64,000 bases of DNA from Comamonas kerstersii (GCF_008801935.1 NZ_VZOT01000005.1:1-64000), one strand, 5' to 3'; shown: positions 8,909-20,650, counted from the stretch's first letter. Numbers and translations: made by a program. The notes: a model not told the origin generated them from the sequence alone.

Positions 8909-10102
8909 TTAGCCGTTGGCGCGCTTTTGCAGGATTTCAAAGGCGGGCAGGGTCTTTCCTTCCAGCACTTCCAGGAAAGCACCACCGCCGGTGGAGATAT
9001 AGCCCACCTTGTCTTCAATGCCGTACTTGGCAATCGCGGCCAGGGTATCGCCACCACCCGCAATACTGAAGGCGGGGGACTCGGCAATCGCGGCAGCAAT
9101 GGTCTTGGTCCCGTTGGCGAACTGGTCAAACTCAAACACGCCCACAGGGCCATTCCAGACGATGGTGCCCGCCTTCTTGAGCTGCTCAGCCAGCTTGGTG
9201 GCAGTCTCGGGGCCGATGTCCAGAATCATGTCGTCGTCTTCGACTTCCGTCGCCTTCTTCACAGTAGCCACTGCATCGGGCGCGAAAGCCTTGGCGCAGA
9301 CCACATCGGTGGGCACGGGCACATCCGCGCCGCGTGCGGCCATGGCGTCGATCACGGCCTTGGCTTCGCCCACCAGATCAGGTTCAGCCAGCGACTTGCC
9401 GATCTTCAGACCCGCAGCCAGCATGAAGGTGTTGGCAATGCCGCCACCCACGATCAGCTGGTCCACGTTCTTGGACAGGGCTTGCAGGATGGTCAGCTTG
9501 GTCGAGACCTTGGAGCCGGCCACGATGGCTGCCAAGGGGCGCGCAGGCGCAGCCAGGGCCTTGGTGATGGCATCGATCTCGGCCGACAGCAGCGGACCCG
9601 CGCAGGCGATGGGCGCGAACTGGGCGATGCCATAGGTCGTGCCTTCGGCGCGGTGGGCGGTGCCAAAGGCGTCGTGCACAAAGATGTCGCACAGGGCCGC
9701 CAGCTTTTTGGCCAGCTCTTCCTTGTTCTTCTTCTCGCCCACGTTCACGCGGCAGTTTTCCAGCAGCACGACCTGGCCGGGGGCCACATCGACACCGTCC
9801 ACCCAGTTGGCGACCAGCGGCACTTCGCGGCCCAGCAGTTCACCCAGGCGCTTGGCCACAGGAGCCAGCGAGTCGGCAGGCTTGAACTCGCCTTCCGTGG
9901 GGCGGCCCAGGTGGCTGGTCACCATGACGGCGGCTCCGGCCTTGAGCGCCATCTCAATGGCAGGCACGGAGGCGCGCACGCGGGTGTCTTCGGTGATTTC
10001 ACCGGCGTCATTCAGCGGCACGTTCAGGTCGGCACGAATAAAAACGCGCTGGCCCTGGACTTTGCCCTGGGCACACAGGTCGGAGAAGCGGATGATGTTC
10101 AT
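8909..10102 (-). CDS. pgk: phosphoglycerate kinase
   Basis: Glycolytic and gluconeogenic enzyme that transfers phosphate between 1,3-bisphosphoglycerate and ADP. It has 397 residues, beginning [16 protein letters not shown] at 23-29 is the N-terminal substrate-binding signature, and the C-terminal GGGDTLAAI and STGGGAFLE motifs bind nucleotide. A start five codons upstream is possible, but MNIIRF fits homologues better. Confidence 0.97.
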   Translation of the reverse strand: MNIIRFSDLCAQGKVQGQRVFIRADLNVPLNDAGEITEDTRVRASVPAIEMALKAGAAVMVTSHLGRPTEGEFKPADSLAPVAKRLGELLGREVPLVANWVDGVDVAPGQVVLLENCRVNVGEKKNKEELAKKLAALCDIFVHDAFGTAHRAEGTTYGIAQFAPIACAGPLLSAEIDAITKALAAPARPLAAIVAGSKVSTKLTILQALSKNVDQLIVGGGIANTFMLAAGLKIGKSLAEPDLVGEAKAVIDAMAARGADVPVPTDVVCAKAFAPDAVATVKKATEVEDDDMILDIGPETATKLAEQLKKAGTIVWNGPVGVFEFDQFANGTKTIAAAIAESPAFSIAGGGDTLAAIAKYGIEDKVGYISTGGGAFLEVLEGKTLPAFEILQKRANG

Positions 10103-10176
10103 GGCGTCAGCCTTCAAGTCTTATAGAAGTGTGAAAAACTGGGACGCATTGTAGGCGGCGTGCTGTTTGGGACGGC

Positions 10177-10737
10177 TTATTTCCAGCGCTCGGGCTCGAC
10201 ATACACCGTGCCCAGATTGCTCGACAGTGTGAGCTGCCCTTCCTGAATCGTGGCCTGCAGCTGCATGCTGCGCTCGGCCAGGCTGCCCAGCTGCTGCGCC
10301 ACTTCAGAATCGATGTACTGCACTTCCAGCTTGCTCTGGCGGTTGACCTTGCCTTCCAGGCCCTTCCACCAGACGTTGGCGGCGTGGTTGAAGGGGTAGA
10401 CGATGACGTGGTCCGACTTGTTACAGGCCTTGGTAATGGGCTTTTCGTCAGGCTGGCCCACTTCAATCCACAGGCGCTTCTGGCCGGTGTAGTCGGTGAT
10501 GTGCACATCGGGGTCGTCGGGGTCGCACAGGCCCACGCCAAAGCTGAGCGTGCCATCGCCATTGCACAGTTCCTGCAGCTGCCAGGCATTGAGCGCCAGC
10601 GCGACGAGGCGAATCATCATGCGGTCGTCGGTCTCGCTGGGGTGGCGGGCCAGTGTCAGGTTATGGTCAGCGTAGTAGTTGTGGTCAATATCGGCAATCG
10701 AGAGGTTGGCCTTGTAGACCGTGGATTTGAGGGCCAT
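10177..10737 (-). CDS. yaeQ: YaeQ family protein
   Basis: Member of the YaeQ family (186 residues, full length), which adopts a PD-(D/E)XK nuclease-like fold. Its role is unproven. Recognisable features are the start MALKSTVYKANLSIADIDHNY, the acidic DPDDPDVHITDYTG segment and HVIVYPF. It lies downstream of purB on the same strand, separated by dispersed repeat copy 3. Confidence 0.9.
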   Translation of the reverse strand: MALKSTVYKANLSIADIDHNYYADHNLTLARHPSETDDRMMIRLVALALNAWQLQELCNGDGTLSFGVGLCDPDDPDVHITDYTGQKRLWIEVGQPDEKPITKACNKSDHVIVYPFNHAANVWWKGLEGKVNRQSKLEVQYIDSEVAQQLGSLAERSMQLQATIQEGQLTLSSNLGTVYVEPERWK

Positions 10738-10758
10738 TGCGGCAATCCTTTAAATAAA

Positions 10759-10848
10759 AGAAGAGCTGCCAGCGCTTGAAAACAAACGCTTTGACAGCTC
10801 TTTGTATCTGAAACGCTTGAATATCAAGCGCTAGCAGCTATGGTTTTT
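10759..10848. repeat. dispersed palindromic repeat, copy 3
   Basis: Starts AAGAGCTGCCAGCGCTTGA and ends TCAAGCGCTAGCAGCTATGG, which are complementary arms. An inner GAGCTG/CAGCTC hairpin and a degenerate TTTGTATCTGAAACG centre lie between. The right arm is two to three bases from the purB stop codon on the minus strand. Confidence 0.8.
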
Positions 10849-10850
10849 AA

Positions 10851-12290
<1,440 letters not shown>

Positions 12291-12295
12291 TCAGC

Positions 12296-12322
12296 CAAAA
12301 AAGAAAGGCACCCAAGGGTGCC
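12296..12322 (-). terminator. intrinsic terminator upstream of purB
   Basis: On the minus strand GGCACCC and GGGTGCC (12322-12307) form a stem followed by TTTCTTTTTT. It lies about 210 bases past the end of the HD-GYP-like gene and about 65 bases before the purB start. It could end that transcript, end a short RNA, or attenuate purB. Confidence 0.6.
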
Positions 12323-12334
12323 AAGAGAGGGGAA

Positions 12335-12428
12335 GAAAAAGGCTGCGAAGCGTCTTGGTGTGAATTAAGAGAGGGAGGGAGGAGATGCACCCCAAGACTG
12401 ACAATCTTTCGAAAAAGACAGGCTTCGC
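12335..12428 (-). other. structured intergenic element upstream of purB (candidate leader or small RNA)
   Basis: The region 12231-12531 has no gene. Two nested long-range stems are visible: GCGAAGC (12345-12351) with GCTTCGC (12422-12428), and GTCTTGGTGTG (12352-12362) with CACCCCAAGAC (12388-12398), 10 of 11 paired. On the minus strand the outer stem is followed by TTTTTCTT, like a terminator, and then by the second terminator at 12296-12322. No known RNA family was recognised. Confidence 0.35.
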
Positions 12429-12531
12429 AACACGAAACTGGCGGGATCAGAGCCCGGACATAACGATATGAGCGCGGCTTTTTAGATTAGTTCCAAAAAA
12501 ACTTCACACATTTCGTGATGTCATGAATCGA

Positions 12532-13731
12532 TCATAGGGCCAGCAGTTTTTCCAGGGGTAGGCGAACCATCACATCTTTGTGTGCGACAGGACTGACAAT
12601 CTTCCAGGCCGGCTGCGCGGTATCGCGCGGCAGCGGCTCACCAGTTGCCATGCCTGAGCGGTTGAGCAGCACTGCCACACGCGGCGTGGCAGCCGATGCA
12701 CCGCGGCGCACCACTACGCCGATTTCGCCACTGGCCAGCTTCACCCATGCACCAGGCGGGTAAATGCCCAGCGCCTTGACCAGCGCGGCACCTGCCTCGT
12801 CCATGGACTTGGTTTCATCGTAATAGCTGGCCTGCATGGCAGATGTTACGGACATGGGCTCACGTGTGACACGTGGTGCAATGCGTGCACCAAAGATATC
12901 GGCCCGCTGAATCAGCCGCGCCATCTGCTGACCCAGTGTTTTTTCCGCCAGTTTCCCGGGAGCACGGTGGTGGTGGGTCCTGACCGCATCCAGCCACAGA
13001 GGATCGGTCACCCCCATGGCGCGCAGGATGCAGACCGATACATCTGAATGCATGTCCACCTCCTGTGCCTGCTGCGCTGTCAGCGGTGTGGTCTGCTGGG
13101 CCAGCTCGTCCTGCAGCCTCGCCATGCCGATGTTCATGCTCAGCGCTGCACGCCCCAGGGGCAGGACGCGGTTTTCCGGCCAGCGCAGGGTCTCACCCGC
13201 CACCGTCATGCAGATGGCAGACACCAGCATGGCATGGGTCGCGCAGTAGTACTTCGTCTCTTCTGCAGACATCTGCATCAGCGCAAGCAAGGTGGCATCG
13301 GGCTGCTTGAGCAGATAGCGGCGCAGACCAGCGAAGAGATCCTCAAAGCGCGACAGAAAATCCGATGCCTCGGGGTTGCGCAGCAGCTGCGTCAGACCGA
13401 GCTGCCACTCACGCCAGGGTGGAGGGCTGTTGTCCTGAGTCTCACTGGCTTTGGCCGCACGCTGCTCCAGCGTCAAGTTGGCAATTTTTTTCAGCGGCGT
13501 ATCTGACAGCAGCAGGGACTGCAGCTGCGCCAGAAAGGCGCGGTAGCTATCTCCGGACTCATCCGTGTCCACATACAGCGTCTGCCCGCGCGCGATCAGC
13601 ACGCGCAGATCGTCGGCAGAGCGAATGACATAGCCCTTATTGGCCAGCAGCGCGCCACCCACCCCGCGCAAGGCAAAAGGCAGGGGCTTGCCAAAAGGGA
13701 TGGTGGAGACATTGAGTTCAACGAGATTCAT
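12532..13731 (-). CDS. degenerate HD-GYP domain protein
   Basis: A 399-residue cytosolic protein. The N-terminal third contains the DUF3391-like region seen before HD-GYP domains (start MNLVELNVST, linker to about 105). The rest aligns with an HD-GYP domain, but key residues are replaced: the GLLHDIGK motif reads ALSMNIGM (about 197-203), and the HHExxDGxGYP motif reads HHHRAPG (253-259). Isolated histidines remain (H166, H228). Active members hydrolyse cyclic di-GMP. This one is likely inactive or altered and may act as a sensor or binding protein. It lies 73 bases downstream of glnE on the same strand. Confidence 0.7.
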   Translation of the reverse strand: MNLVELNVSTIPFGKPLPFALRGVGGALLANKGYVIRSADDLRVLIARGQTLYVDTDESGDSYRAFLAQLQSLLLSDTPLKKIANLTLEQRAAKASETQDNSPPPWREWQLGLTQLLRNPEASDFLSRFEDLFAGLRRYLLKQPDATLLALMQMSAEETKYYCATHAMLVSAICMTVAGETLRWPENRVLPLGRAALSMNIGMARLQDELAQQTTPLTAQQAQEVDMHSDVSVCILRAMGVTDPLWLDAVRTHHHRAPGKLAEKTLGQQMARLIQRADIFGARIAPRVTREPMSVTSAMQASYYDETKSMDEAGAALVKALGIYPPGAWVKLASGEIGVVVRRGASAATPRVAVLLNRSGMATGEPLPRDTAQPAWKIVSPVAHKDVMVRLPLEKLLAL

Positions 13732-13804
13732 ACAAATCCAACACAGTTGAACGTATTTTTACATTCTGAAGCACAAGTGCCTGTGCCGGGCGTGGGACGA
13801 CCCT

Positions 13805-16585
13805 TCATTGGTCTGCAAAAACCGCCTGCCACAAGGCCAGCACCGCATCCCGGTGGGTCGTGACCAGGGCTTCAGGGACCAGGCCGCTGCCCTCATCCAG
13901 ACGCGATGTGTGCTGCATGCGGCGCAGTTCCCGATACGCCGATGCTGCCGCCTGGCCCACGCCCACTGGCAGCAGACCCGCTTTTTCAGCACGCTGCAGC
14001 AGCGCAATATTGCCCAGATTGGCCACCAGCTCCGGATGCTGCGCAGACTGCGAGAGCACCAGGTACTGCACGACAAACTCGGCATCGAGCATGCCACCGC
14101 GGCTGTGCTTGACGTCAAACCAGTCTCCTCGCACGGGGTGTGCACTGCGCACGCGCTCACGCATGCTGACAATTTCCTGCTTGAGCGCCTGCGCATCACG
14201 TGGCGCGGTAATCACCGCCTCGCGCACGGTATCAAAGCGCTGGCGCAGGCTGTCGCTGCCCAGCACGAAGCGGGCGCGCGTCATGGCCTGGTGCTCCCAG
14301 GTCCATGCGGTATTACTGCCCCGCTGCTGCTGGTAGTTCGCATAGGACTTGAAGCTGGTCACCAGCAGGCCAGAGTTGCCGTTCGGTCGCAGGGCTGTAT
14401 CGATTTCATAGAGATCACCCTCGCCCGTCTTCACCGTGAGCCAGTTGATGAGCTTGCGCACCCAGGCGGTGTAGATCTCAGGGGCGTTGTCATCCTCATC
14501 GTCAAAGATGAACACTATGTCCAGGTCGCTGCCGTAGCCCAGCTCCTTGCCGCCCAGCTTGCCGTAGCCAATGATGCCGAACTGCGGATCTTCGCGGTGG
14601 CGCTGTTTCAGGCGCTGCCAGCACCACTGCGCTGTGACACGCAGCACGCTGTCAGCCAGCGCACTGAGATCATCCGCCACTTGCTCGACCGTGATCGCGC
14701 CTTCAATGTCACGCGCCAGGGTACGGAAGATTTCCGCGTGCTGTGCACGGCGCAGCAGATTCAGCAGGTTTTCGTCGTCGTCCTCACCCGTGCTTTCCAG
14801 TGCAGCCAAGCGCAGCGCCATTTCCTGCTCAAACGCGGCCGCGTCAAACCGCTCGCTAAACAGCTGGTCGCTGGCCAGCTCATCAATCACACCAGGGTGC
14901 TGCTGCAGATAGCGTGCAGGCCACTTGGCGGCGCCAAGCAGATCCAGCAGGCGCTCATGCACGGCAGGGCGTTCCAGCAGCAGTGCCAGATAGCTTTCGC
15001 GGCGCAGCAGTGGCTCCAGCCAGTCAATAAAGCGCAGGGCAGCCGTGGCTTGCAGGCCATCTTGCTCCTGGCCCACGCGCTGCGCGGTGCGCTGCACCAG
15101 CCGGAACAGTCGGGCACGCGCTTCGTCGCGCAGACCTCGTACCTTGATGTTGTCACGCCAGCCCATGAGGCGTTCGGCCATCAGCGGTGGCAAATCCTCA
15201 ATCAGTGTCTCCAGATCCGGTGCGCTGGCAGTCTGGGTGGCACGTGGCCCATTGCAGTTACCGCTAGGGCACTGGCCGGACTGGCTGCCACCCAGCAGGG
15301 TGTCAAACTCCTGCGCCACCAATTCGCGGTGTGCGTCCAGCTGCAGCAAAAAGCCACTGGCATCACTAAAGCCCATGGTGCTGGCGATCCACTCCAGGTC
15401 ATCGTCACGCGTGGGCAGCACATGGGTCTGCTGATCGTCCAGGTACTGGATGCGGTGCTCCACATTGCGCAAGAAGACATAGGCCTGCGCCAGCTGCTCG
15501 GCGGTTTCCGCAGGCATCAGGCTGGAGCGTGTCAGGCGCTGCAGCGCTTCCAGTGTGGGGCGGCAGCGCAGTTCTGGGAACTGGCCGCCACGCACTACCT
15601 GCAGCAGCTGCACGGTGAATTCGATTTCGCGAATACCACCGCGCGAGAGCTTCACATCATTGGCGCGCTCGGGGTGGCCCGCACTGCGACGCATGGCATG
15701 TTCGCGGATCTGCCGGTGCAGGCTGCGCAGTGACTCAAATACGCTGTAGTCCAGGTATTTGCGAAACACAAAGGGCAAAACCACATTGCGCAGCGCCTGC
15801 ACATTGGGTGCACGTACGGCATCCAGCGGCGCCACCACTCGGCTCTTCAGCCAGGCAAAACGCTCCCATTCGCGGCCGTGGATCTGCAGATAGTCTTCCA
15901 GCGAAGACAGGCTGATGGCCGCTGGCCCAGAGTTGCCGTGTGGGCGCAACGCCAGATCCACACGGAAGACAAAGCCATGCTCCGTGGTGTCGCCAATCAG
16001 GTTGTAGATGGCCTTGACCGCCTTGGAAAAGTATTCATGGTTGCTGATCTTGCCGCGACCATCGGGCAGCCCCAGCGTCTCGCCTTCGTGCTCATAGACA
16101 TAGATGAGGTCAATATCGCTGGAAACATTGAGCTCCCGCGCTCCCAGCTTGCCCATGCCAATGATCCACAGCGGCACTTCCTGGCCTTCAGGGCCGGCAG
16201 GTCTGCCGTGACGGGCGTCCAGCTCCTGGCGCACCTGGGCACAGGCGCGATCCAGCGCAAGCTCTGCCAGTTCCGTCACGCCACGCGTGACCGTGTGCAA
16301 ATCGGCCTGGCGGGCACAATCGAGCGTCATCAGGCGCTCCATGACCAGCTGACGCACCACCCGCAACGCGGCAGACAGATCCCAGCCCTGCTCCTGCTGC
16401 AATCGCTGCAGCGCCTGCTCCATGGTGGCACGCACAGGAGCGCCGGGAGGCAAAACGTCCATGACATCGGCATAACGACGATGGAGGCGCTGCCAGAAAC
16501 GCGAATGCGATGCGGCAAGAGAAGCCGTGGGCGCTGGAAGATGGTCTGCGATCTGCATGCTTGGCACTTTGGGGTACAAGTTCAC
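13805..16585 (-). CDS. glnE: glutamine synthetase adenylyltransferase/adenylyl-removing enzyme
   Basis: Bifunctional enzyme that adds AMP to and removes it from glutamine synthetase in response to PII and glutamine. It has 926 residues with two nucleotidyltransferase domains: GMGKLGARELNVSSDIDLIYVYE in the N-terminal half (deadenylylase) and GYGKLGGKELGYGSDLDIVFIFDDED in the C-terminal half (adenylylase). Both have the G-S-D-x-D metal-binding core. The start may be nine codons later at MQIADHLPAP. It is divergent from yhdP, with about 80 bases between them. Confidence 0.95.
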   Translation of the reverse strand: MNLYPKVPSMQIADHLPAPTASLAASHSRFWQRLHRRYADVMDVLPPGAPVRATMEQALQRLQQEQGWDLSAALRVVRQLVMERLMTLDCARQADLHTVTRGVTELAELALDRACAQVRQELDARHGRPAGPEGQEVPLWIIGMGKLGARELNVSSDIDLIYVYEHEGETLGLPDGRGKISNHEYFSKAVKAIYNLIGDTTEHGFVFRVDLALRPHGNSGPAAISLSSLEDYLQIHGREWERFAWLKSRVVAPLDAVRAPNVQALRNVVLPFVFRKYLDYSVFESLRSLHRQIREHAMRRSAGHPERANDVKLSRGGIREIEFTVQLLQVVRGGQFPELRCRPTLEALQRLTRSSLMPAETAEQLAQAYVFLRNVEHRIQYLDDQQTHVLPTRDDDLEWIASTMGFSDASGFLLQLDAHRELVAQEFDTLLGGSQSGQCPSGNCNGPRATQTASAPDLETLIEDLPPLMAERLMGWRDNIKVRGLRDEARARLFRLVQRTAQRVGQEQDGLQATAALRFIDWLEPLLRRESYLALLLERPAVHERLLDLLGAAKWPARYLQQHPGVIDELASDQLFSERFDAAAFEQEMALRLAALESTGEDDDENLLNLLRRAQHAEIFRTLARDIEGAITVEQVADDLSALADSVLRVTAQWCWQRLKQRHREDPQFGIIGYGKLGGKELGYGSDLDIVFIFDDEDDNAPEIYTAWVRKLINWLTVKTGEGDLYEIDTALRPNGNSGLLVTSFKSYANYQQQRGSNTAWTWEHQAMTRARFVLGSDSLRQRFDTVREAVITAPRDAQALKQEIVSMRERVRSAHPVRGDWFDVKHSRGGMLDAEFVVQYLVLSQSAQHPELVANLGNIALLQRAEKAGLLPVGVGQAAASAYRELRRMQHTSRLDEGSGLVPEALVTTHRDAVLALWQAVFADQ

Positions 16586-16666
16586 AGGTTCTCCGCGCCG
16601 TTACACCTTGTGTCCTGCACCGCAAAAAGCCGACAGGGGATAATCCCATCGCCTGTGAACCTTTGA

Positions 16667-19600
16667 ATGATCGATCCGAGTCCCCTGCCATCCCGCCTGT
16701 TGCACGTTTTTTCCCATGTGGCCCGCTGGTCACTGGGGCTGGTGCTGGCTTTCTGGATCTTGCTTGCCACAGCCTGGGGGACTCTCCATGGATTCATTGT
16801 GCCGCGAATTACAGAGTGGCGCGCAGAAATCGAAGGCTTGGCGACGCAGGCGCTGGGGACTCCCGTTCGCATTGACGCCATCTCGGCACAGTCTGACGGC
16901 ATTTTCCCCACCATACACCTCTCTGGTGTCAGCATTCTGGATGCGCAGGGCAGGCCAGCACTGCAGCTGCAAAGCGTGATTGCTACAGTTTCTGCACGTT
17001 CCTTGCTGCGCCGCGGTCTGGAGCAACTCTACATTGATGCCCCCACCCTTGACATCCGACGCTTGCGCAATGGCCACTGGCAAGTTGCTGGCATAGACCT
17101 CATGCAAGGCAGTTCCTCAGACAGCTCTGCACTGGCATGGCTGCTGGAGTTGCCAGAGCTGGTGATACGTCAAGGCCATGTGCATTTCACGGATGAGCTG
17201 CGCGCCCCTGATGCCGTGCAGTTGCGCGATGTCGATATCGTGCTGCGCAACCGCCACTGGAGCCATGTGCTGCGCATCGATGCTACGCCGGCCGCAGGAG
17301 ACAGCGAGCGCATACAGCTGATCGGCGCCTTCCGCCAGCCCTTGCTACCCTCTTCACTAGCCCCCTGGGAACGATGGAGTGGCCAGTGGTATGCCAGCCT
17401 GCAGCTGCAGCAAGTCCCCACCCTGCCCTGGCCCCAGGCCTGGGGCATACAGACACTGGATGGCATGGGCCACGTGCGTGCCTGGCTGGATGTGGAAGAT
17501 GGGCAGCCCATAGGCATCACCACCGACCTGGCGCTGGGCCATGCACGCGTGGACTGGCTGGATCCAGACATTCCTCCCTTGGAACTGCAGCAGCTGCAAG
17601 GGCGCCTGGAAGGCCGCTGGCAGCCACACAGCTGGAGTGTGCAAGCCCAGGACTTGGGCTTTCGCGCTGCCAACGGTCGGCCCTGGCCACGCAGCAGCTG
17701 GTCGGTCAGCGCGGTGGGCAGCGTCTCTGCGCCCGACAGCACCCAGCTTGAACTGCAGCAGGCCGATCTTTCTGTGGCCAGTGATGTGGTGCAGTCCCTG
17801 CCTGTCCCGACCTTTATCCGCGAGGCTGCCGCGCGCTGGCAACCACACGGCACCCTGCACAAGCTGCAGCTCAAATGGCTGGCATCCGGCACATATCAGG
17901 TCAACGGACAGGTGGCAGCACTGGCGCTGCAGCCACAAACTGCCGCAGAAGGCCCAGGGATTCCTGGCTTCGAAGGCCTGGATACGGCCTTCGAGTTCAG
18001 CAACACTGGGGGAAAAGCGGCCCTGGGTATGCGCGATGGTGTGCTGCACTTTCCCGGTGTTTTTGAAGAACCCGCCATCCCCTTCCAGCAGCTGCAGGCA
18101 CAGCTGCAGTGGCAGATCCAGGGCGACCACGTCAAGGTAGAAGTTCCCAAGGCCAGCTTTGCCAATGCGGATGCACAGGGCGTGATGCAGGGCTTCTGGC
18201 ACACCGGCGATACGGCATCTGAGCGCTTTCCCGGCTATCTCCAGCTCAATGGTCAGCTTGCTCGCGCCAATGGCGCACGGGTCTACCGTTACCTGCCTCT
18301 CGAAATTCCGGAAATGGCGCGTCACTATGTGCGTGACAGCATCAGGCAGGGTGAAGGACGCCAGGTGGAGTTTGAAGTCAAGGGGCTGCTGCGCGACATG
18401 CCTTTTGATCAGCCGGGCACCGGGCGCTTCTACATCAAGGCGCCTGTGAGCCATGTGGTCTATGACTTCGCACCTGCGACACTGGTGGACACGGGCACAG
18501 CACCTGCCTGGCCCATGCTGACCGACCTCAGCGGCACCCTGGTCTTTGAAGGTGCCTCCATGCAGGTCCAGCAGGCCAGCACAGGCTTTGCCGGGCACCA
18601 GGGCCTGCGCATGGAGACGGTGTCAGCCCATATTCCCGATCTGCAGCATCCACGCCTCACGGTCAAGGCAGCTGGCCGCCCGGATCTGGGGGCTGCCTTG
18701 CAGTTCGTGCGTCACTCTCCGCTGACTGCACTGACCGAACATGCGCTGGATGCTGCACAGGCCAAGGGGAGTGTGCAACTGGCGTTTGACCTGGAGCTCC
18801 CTATCGAACAGCTGGAGCACAGCAAGGTGCGCGGCCATGTGGGCTTTGCGCACAATGCACTGCAATTTCGCCCGGAAGCACCTCTGGTCCAGCAGCTCCA
18901 AGGCAGCGTGCAATTTCACGAACAGGGCTTCAGCCTGCATGAGGTGAAAGGCCAGACCCTAGGCGGAAGCTTTCGCATGCATGGCGGCATGCCTGACCTG
19001 CAGGCCGGGGTGCAGCTGAAGGCCGAAGGCGTAGCCACCGCAGAAGGACTGCAAAACGACCGTGCCGTGCCGCTGGTTGCACAGATTGCCCGCCATGCCA
19101 GCGGCCAAAGCAGGTACCAGCTGGACATCACCGCCGATGCACAGGGTCAGCGCATTGCCGTGCACTCCGATCTGCAGGGCATGGCACTGAAGCTGCCCGC
19201 CCCCTTGCAGAAAGACAGCGACGAAACACTGGATCTGCGCGTCACCCAGACACTGAGCCCGGCACACATGCACAGCCTGCAGGTGGATGTAGCAGGACGT
19301 GGTGAAGTGCGCTACACGCTGGACACTTCCAGCGCCACCAGCCAAGTCGTAAATGGCTATATCGCGGTGGGTCAGGTGCCACCAGCTCCTCCGGAACAAA
19401 ACTCCGTGCTGGCAGATATACGCCTGCCTGAGCTGGACCTCGATGCCTGGCAGCAGGTGCTGCAAACCGAACCAGCGACGGGCCATGCAGACAGCCACAC
19501 ACCTGCAGATGTGCAGATGTGGCTGCCCCGGCAACTGCACATCGATGTGGGCCGTCTGATCCTGCGCGGCAGAGAGCTGCAGGACGTGCATGCAGAACTC

Positions 19601-20647
19601 ACCCATGCGGAGCAGCGCTGGCGCGGCAAGCTCAGCGGCAAGCACTTTGCGGGCACGGTCGAATATCGCGAGCCTGATGCAGAGGACACCGCGGGCCATC
19701 TGTTTGCACGGTTTTCGCGCCTGGCTATCCCGCAGTCTGAAGCCAGTCAGCTTGACACGCTGGCGCAAACCACCGCGGAAGCAGAGCCTGAGTCTTTGCC
19801 CGCACTGGATATCAAAGTCGAGCAACTGGAAATTGCAGGCAAACAGCTGGGCACACTCCAGCTCAAGGCGCGCAATCACGCCGGCCCTTTTGGCCGGGAC
19901 TGGACACTCGAGCAATTTGATCTGAACACACCCGAAGCACTGTGGCGCGCCCATGGCATGTGGGGCATAGCCTCACAACAGGCCGCGCCAACGACACAGC
20001 TGGGCTTTATGCTGGAGCTGCACAACGCCGGACAGCTGCTGGAGCGCTTTGACATGCCAGGGGTGGTGCGCAATGGCCAAGGTCGTCTCAATGGTCAGAT
20101 CAGCTGGCAGGGTTCACCGCTGACTCCGCAATGGGACAGCATGGATGGCAATGTGCACATGCAAGTCGACAAGGGGCAGTTTCTCAAGGTAGAACCTGGC
20201 ATGGGCAAGCTGCTGAGCGTGCTGAGCCTGCAGTCGCTGAGCCGCCGCATCACTCTGGATTTCCGCGATGTGTTCAGCCAGGGCTTTGCTTTTGATTACG
20301 TGCGCGGCGATGTACACATTGCGGACGGCGTGGCACGCACCAGCAACCTGGAAATGACAGGTCTGAATGCCGCCGTGTTCATGGCAGGCACTGCCAGCCT
20401 GGTGGATGAGACGCAGAATCTGCAGGTCGTCGTTGTTCCAGAGATCAATGCCATGACCGCCTCGCTGGCCGCCACGGCCATCAACCCTGTGGTGGGCGTA
20501 GGCAGTTTTCTGGCCCAGATGTTCCTGCGTGGCCCGCTGATGGAAGCCGCCACCCGCACATTCCAAGTCACCGGTACATGGGCTGAGCCCGTGGTGGAAC
20601 CTGTACGCAACCAGGCAGCGGCACCCACCCTGCCCGCCAAGGAGTGA
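16667..20647 (+). CDS. yhdP: YhdP family AsmA-like envelope protein
   Basis: Very large (1326 residues) inner-membrane-anchored periplasmic protein of the YhdP/TIGR02099 family. A single membrane segment lies near residues 22-45, followed by a long beta-rich AsmA-like body and a C-terminal DUF3971/AsmA-type region ending near QMFLRGPLMEAATRTFQVTGTW. In E. coli YhdP and its relatives carry phospholipids between membranes. The same role here is inference. The nitrilase gene starts 3 bases after its stop, so they are cotranscribed. Confidence 0.9.
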   Translation: MIDPSPLPSRLLHVFSHVARWSLGLVLAFWILLATAWGTLHGFIVPRITEWRAEIEGLATQALGTPVRIDAISAQSDGIFPTIHLSGVSILDAQGRPALQLQSVIATVSARSLLRRGLEQLYIDAPTLDIRRLRNGHWQVAGIDLMQGSSSDSSALAWLLELPELVIRQGHVHFTDELRAPDAVQLRDVDIVLRNRHWSHVLRIDATPAAGDSERIQLIGAFRQPLLPSSLAPWERWSGQWYASLQLQQVPTLPWPQAWGIQTLDGMGHVRAWLDVEDGQPIGITTDLALGHARVDWLDPDIPPLELQQLQGRLEGRWQPHSWSVQAQDLGFRAANGRPWPRSSWSVSAVGSVSAPDSTQLELQQADLSVASDVVQSLPVPTFIREAAARWQPHGTLHKLQLKWLASGTYQVNGQVAALALQPQTAAEGPGIPGFEGLDTAFEFSNTGGKAALGMRDGVLHFPGVFEEPAIPFQQLQAQLQWQIQGDHVKVEVPKASFANADAQGVMQGFWHTGDTASERFPGYLQLNGQLARANGARVYRYLPLEIPEMARHYVRDSIRQGEGRQVEFEVKGLLRDMPFDQPGTGRFYIKAPVSHVVYDFAPATLVDTGTAPAWPMLTDLSGTLVFEGASMQVQQASTGFAGHQGLRMETVSAHIPDLQHPRLTVKAAGRPDLGAALQFVRHSPLTALTEHALDAAQAKGSVQLAFDLELPIEQLEHSKVRGHVGFAHNALQFRPEAPLVQQLQGSVQFHEQGFSLHEVKGQTLGGSFRMHGGMPDLQAGVQLKAEGVATAEGLQNDRAVPLVAQIARHASGQSRYQLDITADAQGQRIAVHSDLQGMALKLPAPLQKDSDETLDLRVTQTLSPAHMHSLQVDVAGRGEVRYTLDTSSATSQVVNGYIAVGQVPPAPPEQNSVLADIRLPELDLDAWQQVLQTEPATGHADSHTPADVQMWLPRQLHIDVGRLILRGRELQDVHAELTHAEQRWRGKLSGKHFAGTVEYREPDAEDTAGHLFARFSRLAIPQSEASQLDTLAQTTAEAEPESLPALDIKVEQLEIAGKQLGTLQLKARNHAGPFGRDWTLEQFDLNTPEALWRAHGMWGIASQQAAPTTQLGFMLELHNAGQLLERFDMPGVVRNGQGRLNGQISWQGSPLTPQWDSMDGNVHMQVDKGQFLKVEPGMGKLLSVLSLQSLSRRITLDFRDVFSQGFAFDYVRGDVHIADGVARTSNLEMTGLNAAVFMAGTASLVDETQNLQVVVVPEINAMTASLAATAINPVVGVGSFLAQMFLRGPLMEAATRTFQVTGTWAEPVVEPVRNQAAAPTLPAKE

Positions 20648-20650
20648 GTC

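Noticed and set aside
13808-15733. 641-codon open frame opposite glnE
   Set aside because: Shadow of glnE. No motifs, and composition rich in H, Q and A as in other antisense frames.
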